A stretch of DNA of 64,000 bases from Streptomyces sp. AC558_RSS880 (GTDB taxonomy: Bacteria > Actinomycetota > Actinomycetes > Streptomycetales > Streptomycetaceae): assembly GCF_019049255.1 (NCBI RefSeq), contig NZ_JAGMUJ010000007.1, positions 62,001-126,000 of the forward strand, in the 5' to 3' direction. How positions within the stretch are numbered: the first letter of the stretch is position 1; every line of letters starts with the position of its first letter. Positions 8,492 to 17,301 of this stretch are shown piece after piece. Below the pieces are notes generated by a model. That model made no database searches. It saw nothing but the letters and a program-made list of their open reading frames with translations, and was not told where the DNA came from. Made by a program: the position numbers and the translations under genes.

Positions 8492-9292
8492 CTACAGCAC
8501 CGCGCTGAGGAATTCCCGTGTCCGGTCGTGCTCCGGCTCACTGAAGATCTTCTCCGGCGAACCGGCCTCGATGATCCGGCCCGAGTCGAACATCAGCACC
8601 TGGTCGGAGATGTCCCGGGCGAAGTTCATCTCGTGGGTGACGCAGAGCATGGTGATGTCGGTGGAGCGGGCGATGTCCCGCAGCACGTCCAGGACGCCCG
8701 CGACCAGCTCCGGGTCGAGCGCCGAGGTCACCTCGTCGAGGAGCAGCACCCGCGGCCGCATCGCCAGCGCCCGCGCGATCGCCACCCGCTGCTGCTGACC
8801 ACCGGACAGCTGCGCGGGGTGCTTGTCGAGGTGGTCGGTCAGCCCGACCAGCTCCAGCAGCTCCCGCGCCCGCTCCTCGGCCGCGTCCTTGGACAGGCCG
8901 AGCACGGTGACCGGGGCCTCGGTGATGTTCCGCAGCACCGTCATGTTCGGGAACAGGTTGAACTGCTGGAACACCATCCCGATCTTCTTGCGGACCTCGC
9001 GGACCTGCTTCTCCGGCGCCGGGAACAGCCGCTCCCCGTCGACGGTGACCGTCCCCTCGTCCGGCTTCAGCAGTGTCATCAGCAGCCGCAGGATCGTGGT
9101 CTTGCCCGAACCGGACGGACCGATCAGCGTGACGTGCTTGCCGGCGTCCACGGAGAAGTCCAGGTGGTCCAGGACCGTGTGGTCCCCGAACCGCTTGGTG
9201 ACCTGCTCCAGCCGGATCAGCTCGCCGTTGCTCCCCGGCTTCCCGGGCTCCTCGGGCTTCTTGTCGAACGGGGCGTGGGTGTCAGTGGACAA
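8492..9292 (-). CDS. ehuA: Polar amino acid/ectoine-type ABC transporter ATP-binding protein
   Basis: A 266-residue ATPase of the GlnQ/HisP/EhuA family. Walker A GPSGSGKTT, Q-loop VFQQFNLFPNMTV, signature LSGGQQQR, Walker B VLLLDEVTSALD and the H-loop THEM are all intact. TTG 9292 is preferred: GGAG lies 7 bases upstream and the overlap with the permease stop is 11 bases. A further TTG at 9319 lacks a ribosome site. It energises the two permeases encoded upstream. The gene symbol rests on similarity of the cluster to EhuBCDA systems. Confidence 0.88.
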   Translation of the reverse strand: MSTDTHAPFDKKPEEPGKPGSNGELIRLEQVTKRFGDHTVLDHLDFSVDAGKHVTLIGPSGSGKTTILRLLMTLLKPDEGTVTVDGERLFPAPEKQVREVRKKIGMVFQQFNLFPNMTVLRNITEAPVTVLGLSKDAAEERARELLELVGLTDHLDKHPAQLSGGQQQRVAIARALAMRPRVLLLDEVTSALDPELVAGVLDVLRDIARSTDITMLCVTHEMNFARDISDQVLMFDSGRIIEAGSPEKIFSEPEHDRTREFLSAVL

Positions 9293-9932
9293 GGCGTCGC
9301 TCCAGGGCTCGCAGGGCAAGGGAGGCCAGGTAGGAGATGACGACGAAGGCGAAGCCGATCACCGTCAGGGGCTCGGTGAACTGGAAGTTCTCCTGGGAGA
9401 ACAGCCGCGCCTCACCGAGCATCTCCAGCACGGTGACGGCCATCAGCAGCGGCGTGTCCTTCAGCATCGAGATGACGTAGTTGCCGAGCGCGGGCACCAC
9501 CCTGCGCACGGCCTGCGGCAGGATCACCGCGGTCCACGTCCGGCGCAGCGGCAGGTTCAGCGCCGTCGCCGCCTCCCACTGGCCCACCGGCACGGCCTCG
9601 ATGCCCGCGCGGTAGACCTGCATCGTGTACGTCGAGTAGTGCAGCCCGATGGCGAAGACGCCGGTGGTCAGCGCCGAGAAGGTGACCCCCCACTCGGGCA
9701 GCACGTAGAACAGGAAGAACAGCTGCACCAGCAGCGGGGTGTTGCGGACGAACTCCGTCACCGCGCCCACCGGCCAGGTCACCCAGCGCGTCGGCACCCG
9801 CATCAGCAGCGCCCACACCAGACCCAGCGCGAACGAGATCAGCGAACCCAGGACCAGGATCTGCAGGGTGACCAGCAGACCGTCCCAGAAGTGCGGCATG
9901 AAGTCGGAGACCGCGCTCCAGTCCCACTTCAT
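9282..9932 (-). CDS. ehuD: Amino acid-type ABC transporter permease (second permease)
   Basis: A 216-residue HisM-type permease with about five membrane helices and the EAA-like loop (QWEAATALNLPLRRTWTAVI). ATG 9932 overlaps the stop of the preceding permease (TGATG at 9930-9934), a sign of coupled translation. It forms a heterodimeric channel with the neighbouring permease. Confidence 0.9.
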   Translation of the reverse strand: MKWDWSAVSDFMPHFWDGLLVTLQILVLGSLISFALGLVWALLMRVPTRWVTWPVGAVTEFVRNTPLLVQLFFLFYVLPEWGVTFSALTTGVFAIGLHYSTYTMQVYRAGIEAVPVGQWEAATALNLPLRRTWTAVILPQAVRRVVPALGNYVISMLKDTPLLMAVTVLEMLGEARLFSQENFQFTEPLTVIGFAFVVISYLASLALRALERRLVH

Positions 9933-10645
9933 CAGACCGCACCTCCCACGTTGGTGGTCTCGGGCCGCTTCAGCTCCAGGTCCGGCTTGCGGACCGGTGC
10001 CTTGCCGACCCCCGCCTTCAGCTTCCTCTCCAGCCCGCGCATGAGCCGGGTGAGCAGGAAGGCGATCACGAAGTAGATGACCAGGATGTACGTGTAGATC
10101 TCCGCGCTCTCCTGCAGCGCCAGCCGCACCAGGTTGCCGCTGAACGCCAGGTCGCCCATGCCCATGATCGACACCAGGGCGGTGCCCTTGAGCAGCTCGA
10201 CCAGCAGGTTGGAGAACGGCGGGATCATCTCCGGCACCGCCTGCGGCAGCAGGATCAGCCTCATCCGCTGCCAGGGCGTGAAGCTGAGCGCGATACCGCC
10301 CTCACGCTGGGCCGGGTCGACCGCGGCGAGGGCGCCGCGCACGATCTCCGAGCCGTACGCCCCGTAGGTCAGGCCGAGTGCCAGCGTGCCCGCCCACAGC
10401 GGCACCAGCTGCCAGCCGAAGGCCGGGGGCAGCACGAAGAACACCCAGAAGATCATCACCAGTGCCGAGGTCCCGCGGAACACCTCGGTGTAGAAGCCGG
10501 CCAGGAAGCGGACGATCCACAGCCGGTGGGTGCGCGCGACGCCGACGACGAAGGAGACCGCCGTCGCCAGCAGCGAGCTGAGGACGAGCAGCTGGATCGT
10601 GACCCAGACGCCCTTGAGTACGAGTTCCCAGAGTCCCGAGGTCAT
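9932..10645 (-). CDS. ehuC: Amino acid-type ABC transporter permease (first permease)
   Basis: A 237-residue HisQ/HisM-type permease with about five membrane helices and EAA loop QREGGIALSFTPWQRMRLI. ATG 10645 is chosen because it overlaps the upstream stop as ATGA (10642-10645); the frame extends to a GTG at 10654. The C-terminus is basic and Lys-rich. Confidence 0.9.
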   Translation of the reverse strand: MTSGLWELVLKGVWVTIQLLVLSSLLATAVSFVVGVARTHRLWIVRFLAGFYTEVFRGTSALVMIFWVFFVLPPAFGWQLVPLWAGTLALGLTYGAYGSEIVRGALAAVDPAQREGGIALSFTPWQRMRLILLPQAVPEMIPPFSNLLVELLKGTALVSIMGMGDLAFSGNLVRLALQESAEIYTYILVIYFVIAFLLTRLMRGLERKLKAGVGKAPVRKPDLELKRPETTNVGGAV

Positions 10646-11556
10646 CCGCCGCACAACTCCTTCGCGGTCAGATCCGTCATCTCGTCCTCGGTGAACCCGA
10701 AGGGCCTGAGGATGCGGAGCAGCTCGCCGCTCTCCTTGAGCTTGGCCAGCTCGACGTTGAAGGCGTCCCGCAGCTTGGTCTCGGTCGGCCGGAAGGCGAA
10801 GGCGCCGCCGTCGACGTGCGGCTTCCCGTCGACGATCGGTTTGAAGGCCTCCGTGACCTCCGCCTTGTTCGACTTCTTCACCACCTCGCGGGTGGTGAGG
10901 GCGGTCCCGGCGAAGACGTCGGCGCGTCCGGCCTCGACGGCGTTCAGGCCGGCGACCTGGTCGGGGACGATCAGGATGTCGCTCTCCTCGTACCCGGCCT
11001 CGACGGCGTACGCGATCTCCGCGTACCCGGTGCCGGTGGCGAACTTCGCCTTCTTCTCGACGACGTCCCGGTAGTCGTGCAGGCCCTTCGGGTTGCCCTT
11101 GCGCACGATGAACGAGTCGAGCATCTGGTAGTCGGGGTCGGAGAAGATGACCTGTTCGCAGCGCTCGGGATTGACGTACATCCCGGCGGCCACGACGTCG
11201 AACTGCTGGGAGTTCAGCCCGGGTATCAGCGAGCCGAACTCGGTGGGCACGGGCTGCACCCGGTCCACCCCGAGCCGTTTGAAGATGACCTTGGCCAGCT
11301 CCGGTGCCTCGCCGGTCAGATCGCCGTTCCTGTCGATGTAACCGAACGGGATCTCACCGGCTATGCCCAGGCGGACGACCCCCGCCGCCCTCATCCGGTC
11401 CAGCAGGTCACCGCCGCCCGTGGCCGCCGCCGTCGGCACGCGGGAGCAGCCCGCGGCACCCAGCGCGCCGAGCGCCGCGACCCCCGCGAGCAGCGATCGA
11501 CGTGAGGGCCCGGAGGTCTCTCGGAATCGTCTCAGTGGTTGCAGTGGTGGAGCCAT
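10642..11556 (-). CDS. ehuB: EhuB-like solute-binding lipoprotein of the ABC importer
   Basis: A 304-residue family-3 solute-binding protein. The start at ATG 11556 gives a signal with RRSLLAG and a lipobox-like GAAGC. The mature part has EIPFGYIDRNGDLTGEAPELA, EFGSLIPGLNSQQFDVVAAGM and NPERCEQVIFSDPDY, close to what I recall for ectoine/hydroxyectoine binder EhuB. The ligand is nevertheless unproven; another zwitterionic or polar amino acid is possible. It is the first gene of a four-gene ABC operon and is divergent from the DUF3830 gene, with a 97-bp shared promoter region. Confidence 0.85.
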   Translation of the reverse strand: MAPPLQPLRRFRETSGPSRRSLLAGVAALGALGAAGCSRVPTAAATGGGDLLDRMRAAGVVRLGIAGEIPFGYIDRNGDLTGEAPELAKVIFKRLGVDRVQPVPTEFGSLIPGLNSQQFDVVAAGMYVNPERCEQVIFSDPDYQMLDSFIVRKGNPKGLHDYRDVVEKKAKFATGTGYAEIAYAVEAGYEESDILIVPDQVAGLNAVEAGRADVFAGTALTTREVVKKSNKAEVTEAFKPIVDGKPHVDGGAFAFRPTETKLRDAFNVELAKLKESGELLRILRPFGFTEDEMTDLTAKELCGG

Positions 11557-11653
11557 GGCGGCGCGGCTACCCGAAGCGATGCGAGTTATTCCGGCCGGTT
11601 TCGGCCCCGTTCGGCGGTCGGGCGGCCTTGACCGGCGCGGAACGATGAGGGGC

Positions 11654-12148
11654 ATGGCAGACCGATTTCTCGAGATCTCCCTGGTCGAGCGCGGGATCAG
11701 CTGCACGGCCCGACTGCTCGACGACCGGGCGCCGATCACCTGCGAAGCCGTCTGGAAATCCCTCCCGCTGTCCGGCGACGTCTACCACGCCAAATACGCC
11801 CGCAACGAGATCTACGCCCTTTTCCCGCCCTTCGCGGAAACGGGACCACCCCTGGAGAACCCGACCGTCACCCCCATTCCGGGTGACCTGTGCTATTTCT
11901 CCTTCGCGGGCGCCGAGTCGGGCACCACGTCCTACGGCTACGACCGCGAGGTCCGCCCCGGCACCACGGTCGTGGACCTGGCCCTGTTCTACGAGCGCAA
12001 CAACCTGCTCCTCAACGGTGACGTGGGCTGGGTCCCCGGCACCGTCTGGGGCCAGGTGGTGGAAGGGCTGGACACCATGGCCGACGGCTGCAACGACCTG
12101 TGGCGCACGGGCGCGGCCGGGGAGACGCTCAGCTTCCGGCGGGCGTGA
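11654..12148 (+). CDS. DUF3830 family protein
   Basis: A 164-residue protein resembling the DUF3830 family, which has a cyclophilin-like beta-barrel fold. Visible features are the DVYHAKYARNEIYALFPPF segment and GDLCYFSF. Start ATG 11654 follows GAGGGG; ATG 11645 is an alternative. It is divergent from ehuB, and its last 20 bases overlap the convergent amidase gene. DUF3830 genes commonly sit in amidase/ABC-transporter catabolic clusters, but their biochemical role is not known to me. Confidence 0.75.
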   Translation: MADRFLEISLVERGISCTARLLDDRAPITCEAVWKSLPLSGDVYHAKYARNEIYALFPPFAETGPPLENPTVTPIPGDLCYFSFAGAESGTTSYGYDREVRPGTTVVDLALFYERNNLLLNGDVGWVPGTVWGQVVEGLDTMADGCNDLWRTGAAGETLSFRRA

Positions 12149-13535
12149 TCCTCGAGGCCGCTCCCGCCTCGTACAGGGTGTGGGCCGCCCGCAGGACGAG
12201 GTCGTCCCGGTGGCGTGCGGCCACCAGCTGCAGCCCGACGGGCAGCCCGTCGGCGTCGGTGCCCACGGGCACGGTCGCGGCGGGCTGCTGGGTCATGTTG
12301 AAGGGGTAGGTGAACGGGGTCCACCCCGTCCAGCGGCGGTGCCCGGACCCCTTCGGCACCTCCGCGCCCGCCTCGAACGCGGTGATCGGCACGGTCGGGG
12401 TGACCAGCAGGTCGTAGGTGTCGTGGAAGCGGCCCATCCGGCGGCCCAGGTCCATCCGCACGTCCATCGCGGCCAGGTACTCCAGCGCCGAGTACCGGGC
12501 CCCGGCGCCGCAGATCTCCCGCAGCCCCGGATCGAGCGCCTCCCGCTGCTCCCGGCCGAGGTGCTGGGTCACCCGCGCGGCGCCGGCGAACCACAGGGTG
12601 TGGAACGCCTCCACCGGCTCGCTGAAGTCGGGATCGGCCTCCTCGACGTACGCGCCGAGCCCGGCCAGCCGCTCCACCGCCCGCCGCACCGCCGCCGCGA
12701 CCTCCGGCTCCACCCGCACCTGTCCGCCCAGCGACGGCGAGTACGCCACCCGCAGCCCGCGCACCCCGCCCGCGAGCCCCTCCGGGAACGAGCCGGGCGC
12801 CGGTCCGAGCGCCGACCAGTCACGGGAGTCCGGGCCGCCGATCACCTCCATCAGCAGCGCCGCGTCCGCCGCGTCCCGGGTCATCGGGCCGACGTGCGCC
12901 AGCGTGCCGAACGCGCTCGCCGGATACAGCGGCACCCTCCCGTACGTCGGCTTCAGCGCGAAGATCCCGCAGAACGCCGCCGGGATCCGGACACTGCCCC
13001 CGCCGTCCGTGCCCAGGGCCAGCGGTCCCGCGCCCAGCGCCACGGCCGCCGCCGCGCCCCCGCTGGAACCGCCCGCCGTACGCGTCGGATCGTGCGGGTT
13101 GCGCGTGACACCGGTCAGCGGGGAGTCCGTCACCCCCTTCCAGCCGAACTCGGGGGTCGTCGTCTTGCCGAGGAAGACCGCGCCGTGCTCGCGCAGCCGG
13201 GCCACCGACGGCGCGTCCTCGTCCCAGCGGCCCGCCGCCGGGTCGATGGTCCGCGAGCCCTTCAGGGTGGGCGCGCCGCGCAGCAGCAGGATGTCCTTCA
13301 CCGTGACCGGCACCCCGTCAAGGAGCCCGCACGGCTCACCGCGCCGCCACCGCTCCTCGGACGCGGCGGCCCGCTCCAGCGCCTCCTCGGCGAACAGCCG
13401 GACGAACGCGTTCACCTCCGGCTGGATCTCCTCCGCCCGCTCCAGCGCCGCCCGGACCACCTCCACCGGGCCGAACTCGCCGCTGCGGTAGCCGTCGAGG
13501 AGCCGTACGGCGGTCAGCTCGGTGAGCGCGTTCAT
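12129..13535 (-). CDS. Amidase-signature-family amidohydrolase
   Basis: A 468-residue amidase of the AS superfamily. The catalytic Lys is in VPVTVKDI, and the Gly/Ser-rich loop TAGGSSGGAAAAVALG and GGSVRIPAAFCG contribute the cis-Ser and the nucleophilic Ser. ATG 13535 is preceded by GGGAGG. It lies 17 bp downstream of the dehydrogenase gene on the same strand, so the two are probably co-transcribed. It hydrolyses a carboxamide; GatA is less likely because gatB/gatC partners are absent and the context is catabolic. Confidence 0.88.
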   Translation of the reverse strand: MNALTELTAVRLLDGYRSGEFGPVEVVRAALERAEEIQPEVNAFVRLFAEEALERAAASEERWRRGEPCGLLDGVPVTVKDILLLRGAPTLKGSRTIDPAAGRWDEDAPSVARLREHGAVFLGKTTTPEFGWKGVTDSPLTGVTRNPHDPTRTAGGSSGGAAAAVALGAGPLALGTDGGGSVRIPAAFCGIFALKPTYGRVPLYPASAFGTLAHVGPMTRDAADAALLMEVIGGPDSRDWSALGPAPGSFPEGLAGGVRGLRVAYSPSLGGQVRVEPEVAAAVRRAVERLAGLGAYVEEADPDFSEPVEAFHTLWFAGAARVTQHLGREQREALDPGLREICGAGARYSALEYLAAMDVRMDLGRRMGRFHDTYDLLVTPTVPITAFEAGAEVPKGSGHRRWTGWTPFTYPFNMTQQPAATVPVGTDADGLPVGLQLVAARHRDDLVLRAAHTLYEAGAASRITPAGS

Positions 13536-13552
13536 CCATCCTCCCAGGAACG

Positions 13553-14500
13553 TCAGTGACCCGGTACATACCCGCGCTGCTTGTCGACCACGTTCACCAG
13601 CGGCCTGCCCGCCGCCCACAACTCGAACAACTCGACGAACTGCTCGCCGAGTTCGTCCCGCCAGCCGACCGTGTCCCCGCTCATGTGCGGCGACACGATC
13701 AGATCCGGGAGGTGCCACAGGGGACTGTCCGGGGGGAGCGGCTCGGTGGCGAAGACGTCCAGCGCGGCGCCCGCGATCCAGCGCCGCCGCAGCGCCTCGG
13801 CCAGCGCCTCCTCCACGACCAGCTGTCCCCGGCCGACGTTCACGAAGTGCGCGGAGGGCTGCATCACGCCGAAGCGGCGGGCGTCGAACATGCCGCGCGT
13901 CGACTCCGTCAGCGGCGCGGCGGCGATCACCCAGTCCGCGCGGGCCAGCAGCCGGTCGAGATCGTCCGGACCGTGCACACCGGCCCGCGGGGCGCGCCCG
14001 ACCAGGGCGGTTTTGACGCCGAGCGCGGTGAGCGTGCTGGCGACCGCCCGGCCGATCGGCCCGGAGCCGACCACGACGGCACGGGTCCCGGCGACCTTGC
14101 GGGACTCCCGGTGCCGCCAGGTCCGCTCCCGCTGGAACTCCAGCGTCCGCGGCAGGTCCTTGGCGAAGGCGAGGACGAGGGCGGCGACGTACTCGGCGAT
14201 CGGCCGGTCGAAGACGCCGCGCGCGTTGGTGACGACCGTGTCGGAGGCGGCGAGTTCCGGACAGAGCAGGTGGTCCACGCCCGCGCTCGCCGTGTGCACC
14301 CAGCGCGGCCGGGGTCCCTCGCCCGGCCAGGCGGCGCGCACCGCGCGCGAGGTGAAGTCCCACACCAGCAGCACGTCGGCGGAGGGCAGGCGCTCGGCGA
14401 GCGTCGAGTCGTCCGCGTGCTCCACCCGCACCCGGCCGGTGAGCCGGCCGAGGCGGGGGAGCGGGTCGGCGTCGAGCACGAGCAGCGTGGGCGTGGTCAT
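13553..14500 (-). CDS. D-isomer-specific 2-hydroxyacid dehydrogenase family protein
   Basis: A 315-residue NAD(P)-dependent oxidoreductase. The Rossmann motif VVGSGPIGRAVA is followed by VGR rather than an acidic residue at the end of beta-2, suggesting NADP preference. The catalytic triad is present: Arg in NVGRGQLV, Glu in FATEPLP and His in SPHMSG. It would interconvert a 2-oxoacid and a D-2-hydroxyacid such as hydroxypyruvate or glyoxylate. It is divergent from the racemase-fold pair across about 200 bp and co-oriented with the amidase. Confidence 0.87.
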   Translation of the reverse strand: MTTPTLLVLDADPLPRLGRLTGRVRVEHADDSTLAERLPSADVLLVWDFTSRAVRAAWPGEGPRPRWVHTASAGVDHLLCPELAASDTVVTNARGVFDRPIAEYVAALVLAFAKDLPRTLEFQRERTWRHRESRKVAGTRAVVVGSGPIGRAVASTLTALGVKTALVGRAPRAGVHGPDDLDRLLARADWVIAAAPLTESTRGMFDARRFGVMQPSAHFVNVGRGQLVVEEALAEALRRRWIAGAALDVFATEPLPPDSPLWHLPDLIVSPHMSGDTVGWRDELGEQFVELFELWAAGRPLVNVVDKQRGYVPGH

Positions 14501-14702
14501 GAGCCGTCGTTTCTCCGGGCTGGCCGGGGCGCGAGGAGCGGGGTGGCGGGGTGTCCGGGAGCCGGCCGGGTGCTGGGGAACGGAGTGGCCGGAGTCTGAG
14601 ATGTGTGGATTGACCACGCTCGCACCCCAACCCACCGTCGTCAACACGGGCGTTCCCGCGATCCGTTGTGTGCTCGTCTCCCCGCGTGAGGCCGGTGCTG
14701 AC

Positions 14703-15545
14703 ATGGACGTCTCCTTCCTCGGCGGCCCCGGCCCGCAGCGCGGTGTCGGTGTCGTCGCCCCCTTCGGCTTCGCGCTGGACCGCGAGCTGTGGCGCTGGGT
14801 GCCGGACGCGGTGTCCCCGTACCTGACCCGCACGCCGTACGTGCCGGTCGAGGTGAGCCTCGACCTGGCCCGGCTGATCAGCGAGCACGAGACCCTCGGC
14901 GACGCGGTGCGCACCCTCACCGCGGTCGCGCCCGAGGTCGTCGCCTACGCCTGTACGTCGGGCAGTTTCGTCGGCGGGATCGTCGGCGAGCGCGCGATGT
15001 GCGAGGCGATGAGCCGGGCCGGCGCGGTCCCGGCGATCACCACCTCCGGCGCGCTCCTGGAGGCCCTGGTGGAGCTGGACGTGCGCCGGGTCGCCCTGGT
15101 CACGCCGTACACCGTGTCGGTCACCCGGGCGCTGGAGAGCTACGTCGCGCGGGCCGGCGTCACGGTCACCGGGTGCGCGTACACGGGGCTGACCCGGCGG
15201 ATCTGGAAGGTCGCCTACCGCGAGGTGGTGGACATGGCGCGGCGGGCGGCGGTGCGCGGCCGGCTCGGCGCGGCGGACGCGCTGTTCCTCTCCTGCACCG
15301 ATCTGCCGACCTACGACGTCATCCCGCAGCTCGAAGCCGAACTGCGCATACCGGTCATCTCGGCCAACCAGGTGACCATGTGGGCGGCGTTGCGCCGATT
15401 GGGTACCCGGGCGGTGGGACCGTATCAGGCGCTGATCGACGCGTCGGCGCGCTCCGGGACCGTACCGCCGGGCCGGGCGCCCGGCCCCGTACTGCCGGAT
15501 GTGCCGGACGCGCCGGAAGAGAAGCAGCAGGAAGGCTGGACATGA
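14703..15545 (+). CDS. Asp/Glu racemase-maleate isomerase superfamily protein with both cysteines
   Basis: A 280-residue protein of the maleate cis-trans isomerase/arylmalonate decarboxylase family. Both candidate catalytic cysteines are present: ACTSGSFV in the N-terminal half and LSCTDLPTYDVIP in the C-terminal half. ATG 14703 is chosen (GAGG 11 bases upstream); in-frame GTG 14668 and ATG 14600 are alternatives. Its stop overlaps the next start as ATGA. Enzymes with two cysteines do 1,1-proton transfer or cis-trans isomerisation. A specific substrate cannot be assigned; maleate or an EutA-type reaction in ectoine breakdown are possibilities from family and context. Confidence 0.82.
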   Translation: MDVSFLGGPGPQRGVGVVAPFGFALDRELWRWVPDAVSPYLTRTPYVPVEVSLDLARLISEHETLGDAVRTLTAVAPEVVAYACTSGSFVGGIVGERAMCEAMSRAGAVPAITTSGALLEALVELDVRRVALVTPYTVSVTRALESYVARAGVTVTGCAYTGLTRRIWKVAYREVVDMARRAAVRGRLGAADALFLSCTDLPTYDVIPQLEAELRIPVISANQVTMWAALRRLGTRAVGPYQALIDASARSGTVPPGRAPGPVLPDVPDAPEEKQQEGWT

Positions 15546-16273
15546 CCGCACTGGGATTCCTCTACCCGGGCCACTCCGCAGAGGACGACTATCCGCGTAT
15601 CGAGCAGTTGCTGGGCAGCGACATCCGGGTGGACCTGGTGCACACCGACATCGGTGAGGACGTGCACCGGGTGGACGCGCTGCGCCAGATGGGCGCGCCC
15701 GAACGGCTGGCGGCCGGCCTGCAGCAGTTGCGCCTGTCGGGTGCCGAGGCGGTGGTGTGGGCCTGCACCAGCGGCAGCTTCGTGCACGGCTGGGACGGCG
15801 CCCACGAGCAGGTGCGCAGCCTCGCCCGGGCGGCGGGCATGCCGGCGTCGTCGACGTCGTTCGCCTTCGTGCACGCGGTGCGGGAGATCGGGGCGCGGCG
15901 GGTCGCCGTCGGCGCGACCTATCCGGACGACGTGGCCGTGCTCTTCGCCGAGTTCCTGCGGGCCGGCGGCGCGGAGGTGACCGGGGTGCGCGGCTCCGGG
16001 ATCGTCACGGCGGCGGAGGTCGGCACCTGGGGTGAGGAGGAGTTGTTCGCCCTGGCCCGCGCGGCCGACACCCCGGACGCGGACGCGCTGCTCCTGCCGG
16101 ACACGGCCCTGCACACGATCGCCCACATCCCCGCCCTGGAGAAGGAACTCGGCAAGCCGGTCCTCACCGCCAACCAGGTCACCGCCTGGGAGGGCCTGCG
16201 CCTGGCCGACCGCCGGGTGAACGCCCCTGAACTCGGCGTCCTGTTCACCCGGGAGCCGATCGTCCAGGTCTGA
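15542..16273 (+). CDS. Asp/Glu racemase-fold paralog lacking the second cysteine
   Basis: A 243-residue paralog of the preceding gene, coupled to it by ATGA (15542-15545) and with AGGAAGG upstream. The first cysteine motif ACTSGSFV is identical, but where the neighbour has LSCTD this protein has LLPDTALHT, so Asp replaces the second Cys. Arylmalonate decarboxylase is also a one-cysteine member but keeps the other cysteine. The protein could be a specialised lyase/decarboxylase or a non-catalytic partner of the upstream protein. Its length and the ANQVTAWE segment are otherwise normal for the family. Confidence 0.8.
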   Translation: MTALGFLYPGHSAEDDYPRIEQLLGSDIRVDLVHTDIGEDVHRVDALRQMGAPERLAAGLQQLRLSGAEAVVWACTSGSFVHGWDGAHEQVRSLARAAGMPASSTSFAFVHAVREIGARRVAVGATYPDDVAVLFAEFLRAGGAEVTGVRGSGIVTAAEVGTWGEEELFALARAADTPDADALLLPDTALHTIAHIPALEKELGKPVLTANQVTAWEGLRLADRRVNAPELGVLFTREPIVQV

Positions 16274-16373
16274 GGGCGACGCGGTACAACCTTGATCGAC
16301 TCGCGGCGGTCTCACTCCCGTGAGCCCTGTGCCGCGCCTGGGCGCGGGGCGTCGGAACCAGGGAGTGAGCACC

Positions 16374-17177
16374 ATGAGAGCCACCGTCGTCCGCCGTACC
16401 GTCCTGACCGCTTCCGCGGCCGCCCTCGCCCTTCTGGCCACCGCGTGCGGCGGCGGTGACGAGAAGGGCGGGAACGGCGGGGACGGGGCGGCGAAGGGCG
16501 ACGCCGCGTCGAGCGCTCCGGCCGCCGAGGCGCTGACCGCCGCCGAACTGGAGAAGCTCGTGATCGCCTCGGCCGACCTCAAGGACCACAAGGTCGCCGA
16601 GCCGGGCAAGGACGACGTCTTCGACCCCGGCACCCTCTCGGTCGAGCGGGCCGAGTGCGAGCCCGTCGCCCAGGCGCTGTCGTCCGTGCCGGTGGGCAAG
16701 CCGGCGGCGAGCGCCCAGCGGCTCGTCACCCAGGAGTCCGATGCGGCGAAGAAGGGCATGCCGGACCTCGCGGAGCTGACGGAGGAGGAGGCCGAGGAGG
16801 CGATGCTCGACTCCCTCGACATCACCAAGACGATGACCTCCCTCCGGTCCTACGACGCCGACGGCGCGGAGCGGGCCCTCGCCGCGCTGCGGGAGGCCGG
16901 CAAGAAGTGCGCCGGGGGCTTCAGCATGTCGATCGACGGTGAGAAGCAGCAGGTCACCAAGGTCACCGAGGAGAAGCTCGCGGCCGGCGAGGACGCGGTC
17001 GCCTGGACGGTGGGCACCGAGCTGGACGGCACCTCCGCCGACACGAAGGTCGTCGTCTTCCGCCAGGGCACCACGCTCGCCGGATTCTCGTCCTTCAACA
17101 TCGCGGCGGTCAGCCGGGGCGAGGCGTTCGAGCAGCCGACCGCCGTCATCGAGGCGCAGGAGGCCAAGCTCGGCTGA
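16374..17177 (+). CDS. Putative lipoprotein, function unknown
   Basis: A 267-residue protein with a lipoprotein signal (LLATAC, Cys at about residue 22) and a Gly/Asp/Lys-rich linker after the cysteine. The rest is an acidic soluble domain with conserved-looking strands (VAWTVGTEL, TKVVVFRQGTTLAGFSSFN) and two cysteines (ECEPV, KKCAGG) that could form a disulfide. It resembles the many secreted sensor-type lipoproteins of Streptomyces; no enzymatic motif is visible. The ATG follows a GGGAGTG site, and a strong hairpin terminator lies 84 bp downstream. Confidence 0.8.
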   Translation: MRATVVRRTVLTASAAALALLATACGGGDEKGGNGGDGAAKGDAASSAPAAEALTAAELEKLVIASADLKDHKVAEPGKDDVFDPGTLSVERAECEPVAQALSSVPVGKPAASAQRLVTQESDAAKKGMPDLAELTEEEAEEAMLDSLDITKTMTSLRSYDADGAERALAALREAGKKCAGGFSMSIDGEKQQVTKVTEEKLAAGEDAVAWTVGTELDGTSADTKVVVFRQGTTLAGFSSFNIAAVSRGEAFEQPTAVIEAQEAKLG

Positions 17178-17260
17178 TCCGGGTCCCGCCGCGGACCGGG
17201 GTGACGCTTCCCTCCCGGTCCGCGGGATCCGCGGAGACGGCGCCGTGCGGCGCACACGGA

Positions 17261-17296
17261 AGAACCCCGGTCCCGCTGGAGCGGGGCCGGGGTTCT
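17261..17296. terminator. Terminator between the lipoprotein gene and tRNA-Gly
   Basis: A 16-bp inverted repeat (17261-17276 with 17281-17296; one mismatch) with loop TGGA, between converging transcripts. It can serve both directions. Confidence 0.85.
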
Positions 17297-17301
17297 CGTC
17301 G

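Noticed and set aside
13581..14702. Long upstream extension of the first racemase-fold frame
   Set aside because: It is antisense to the dehydrogenase gene, and family similarity starts near 14703.
13536..15551. N-terminal extension that makes the amidase 1140 codons
   Set aside because: The amidase family starts at ATG 13535, which has a GGGAGG site; the rest is antisense or out-of-frame to other genes.
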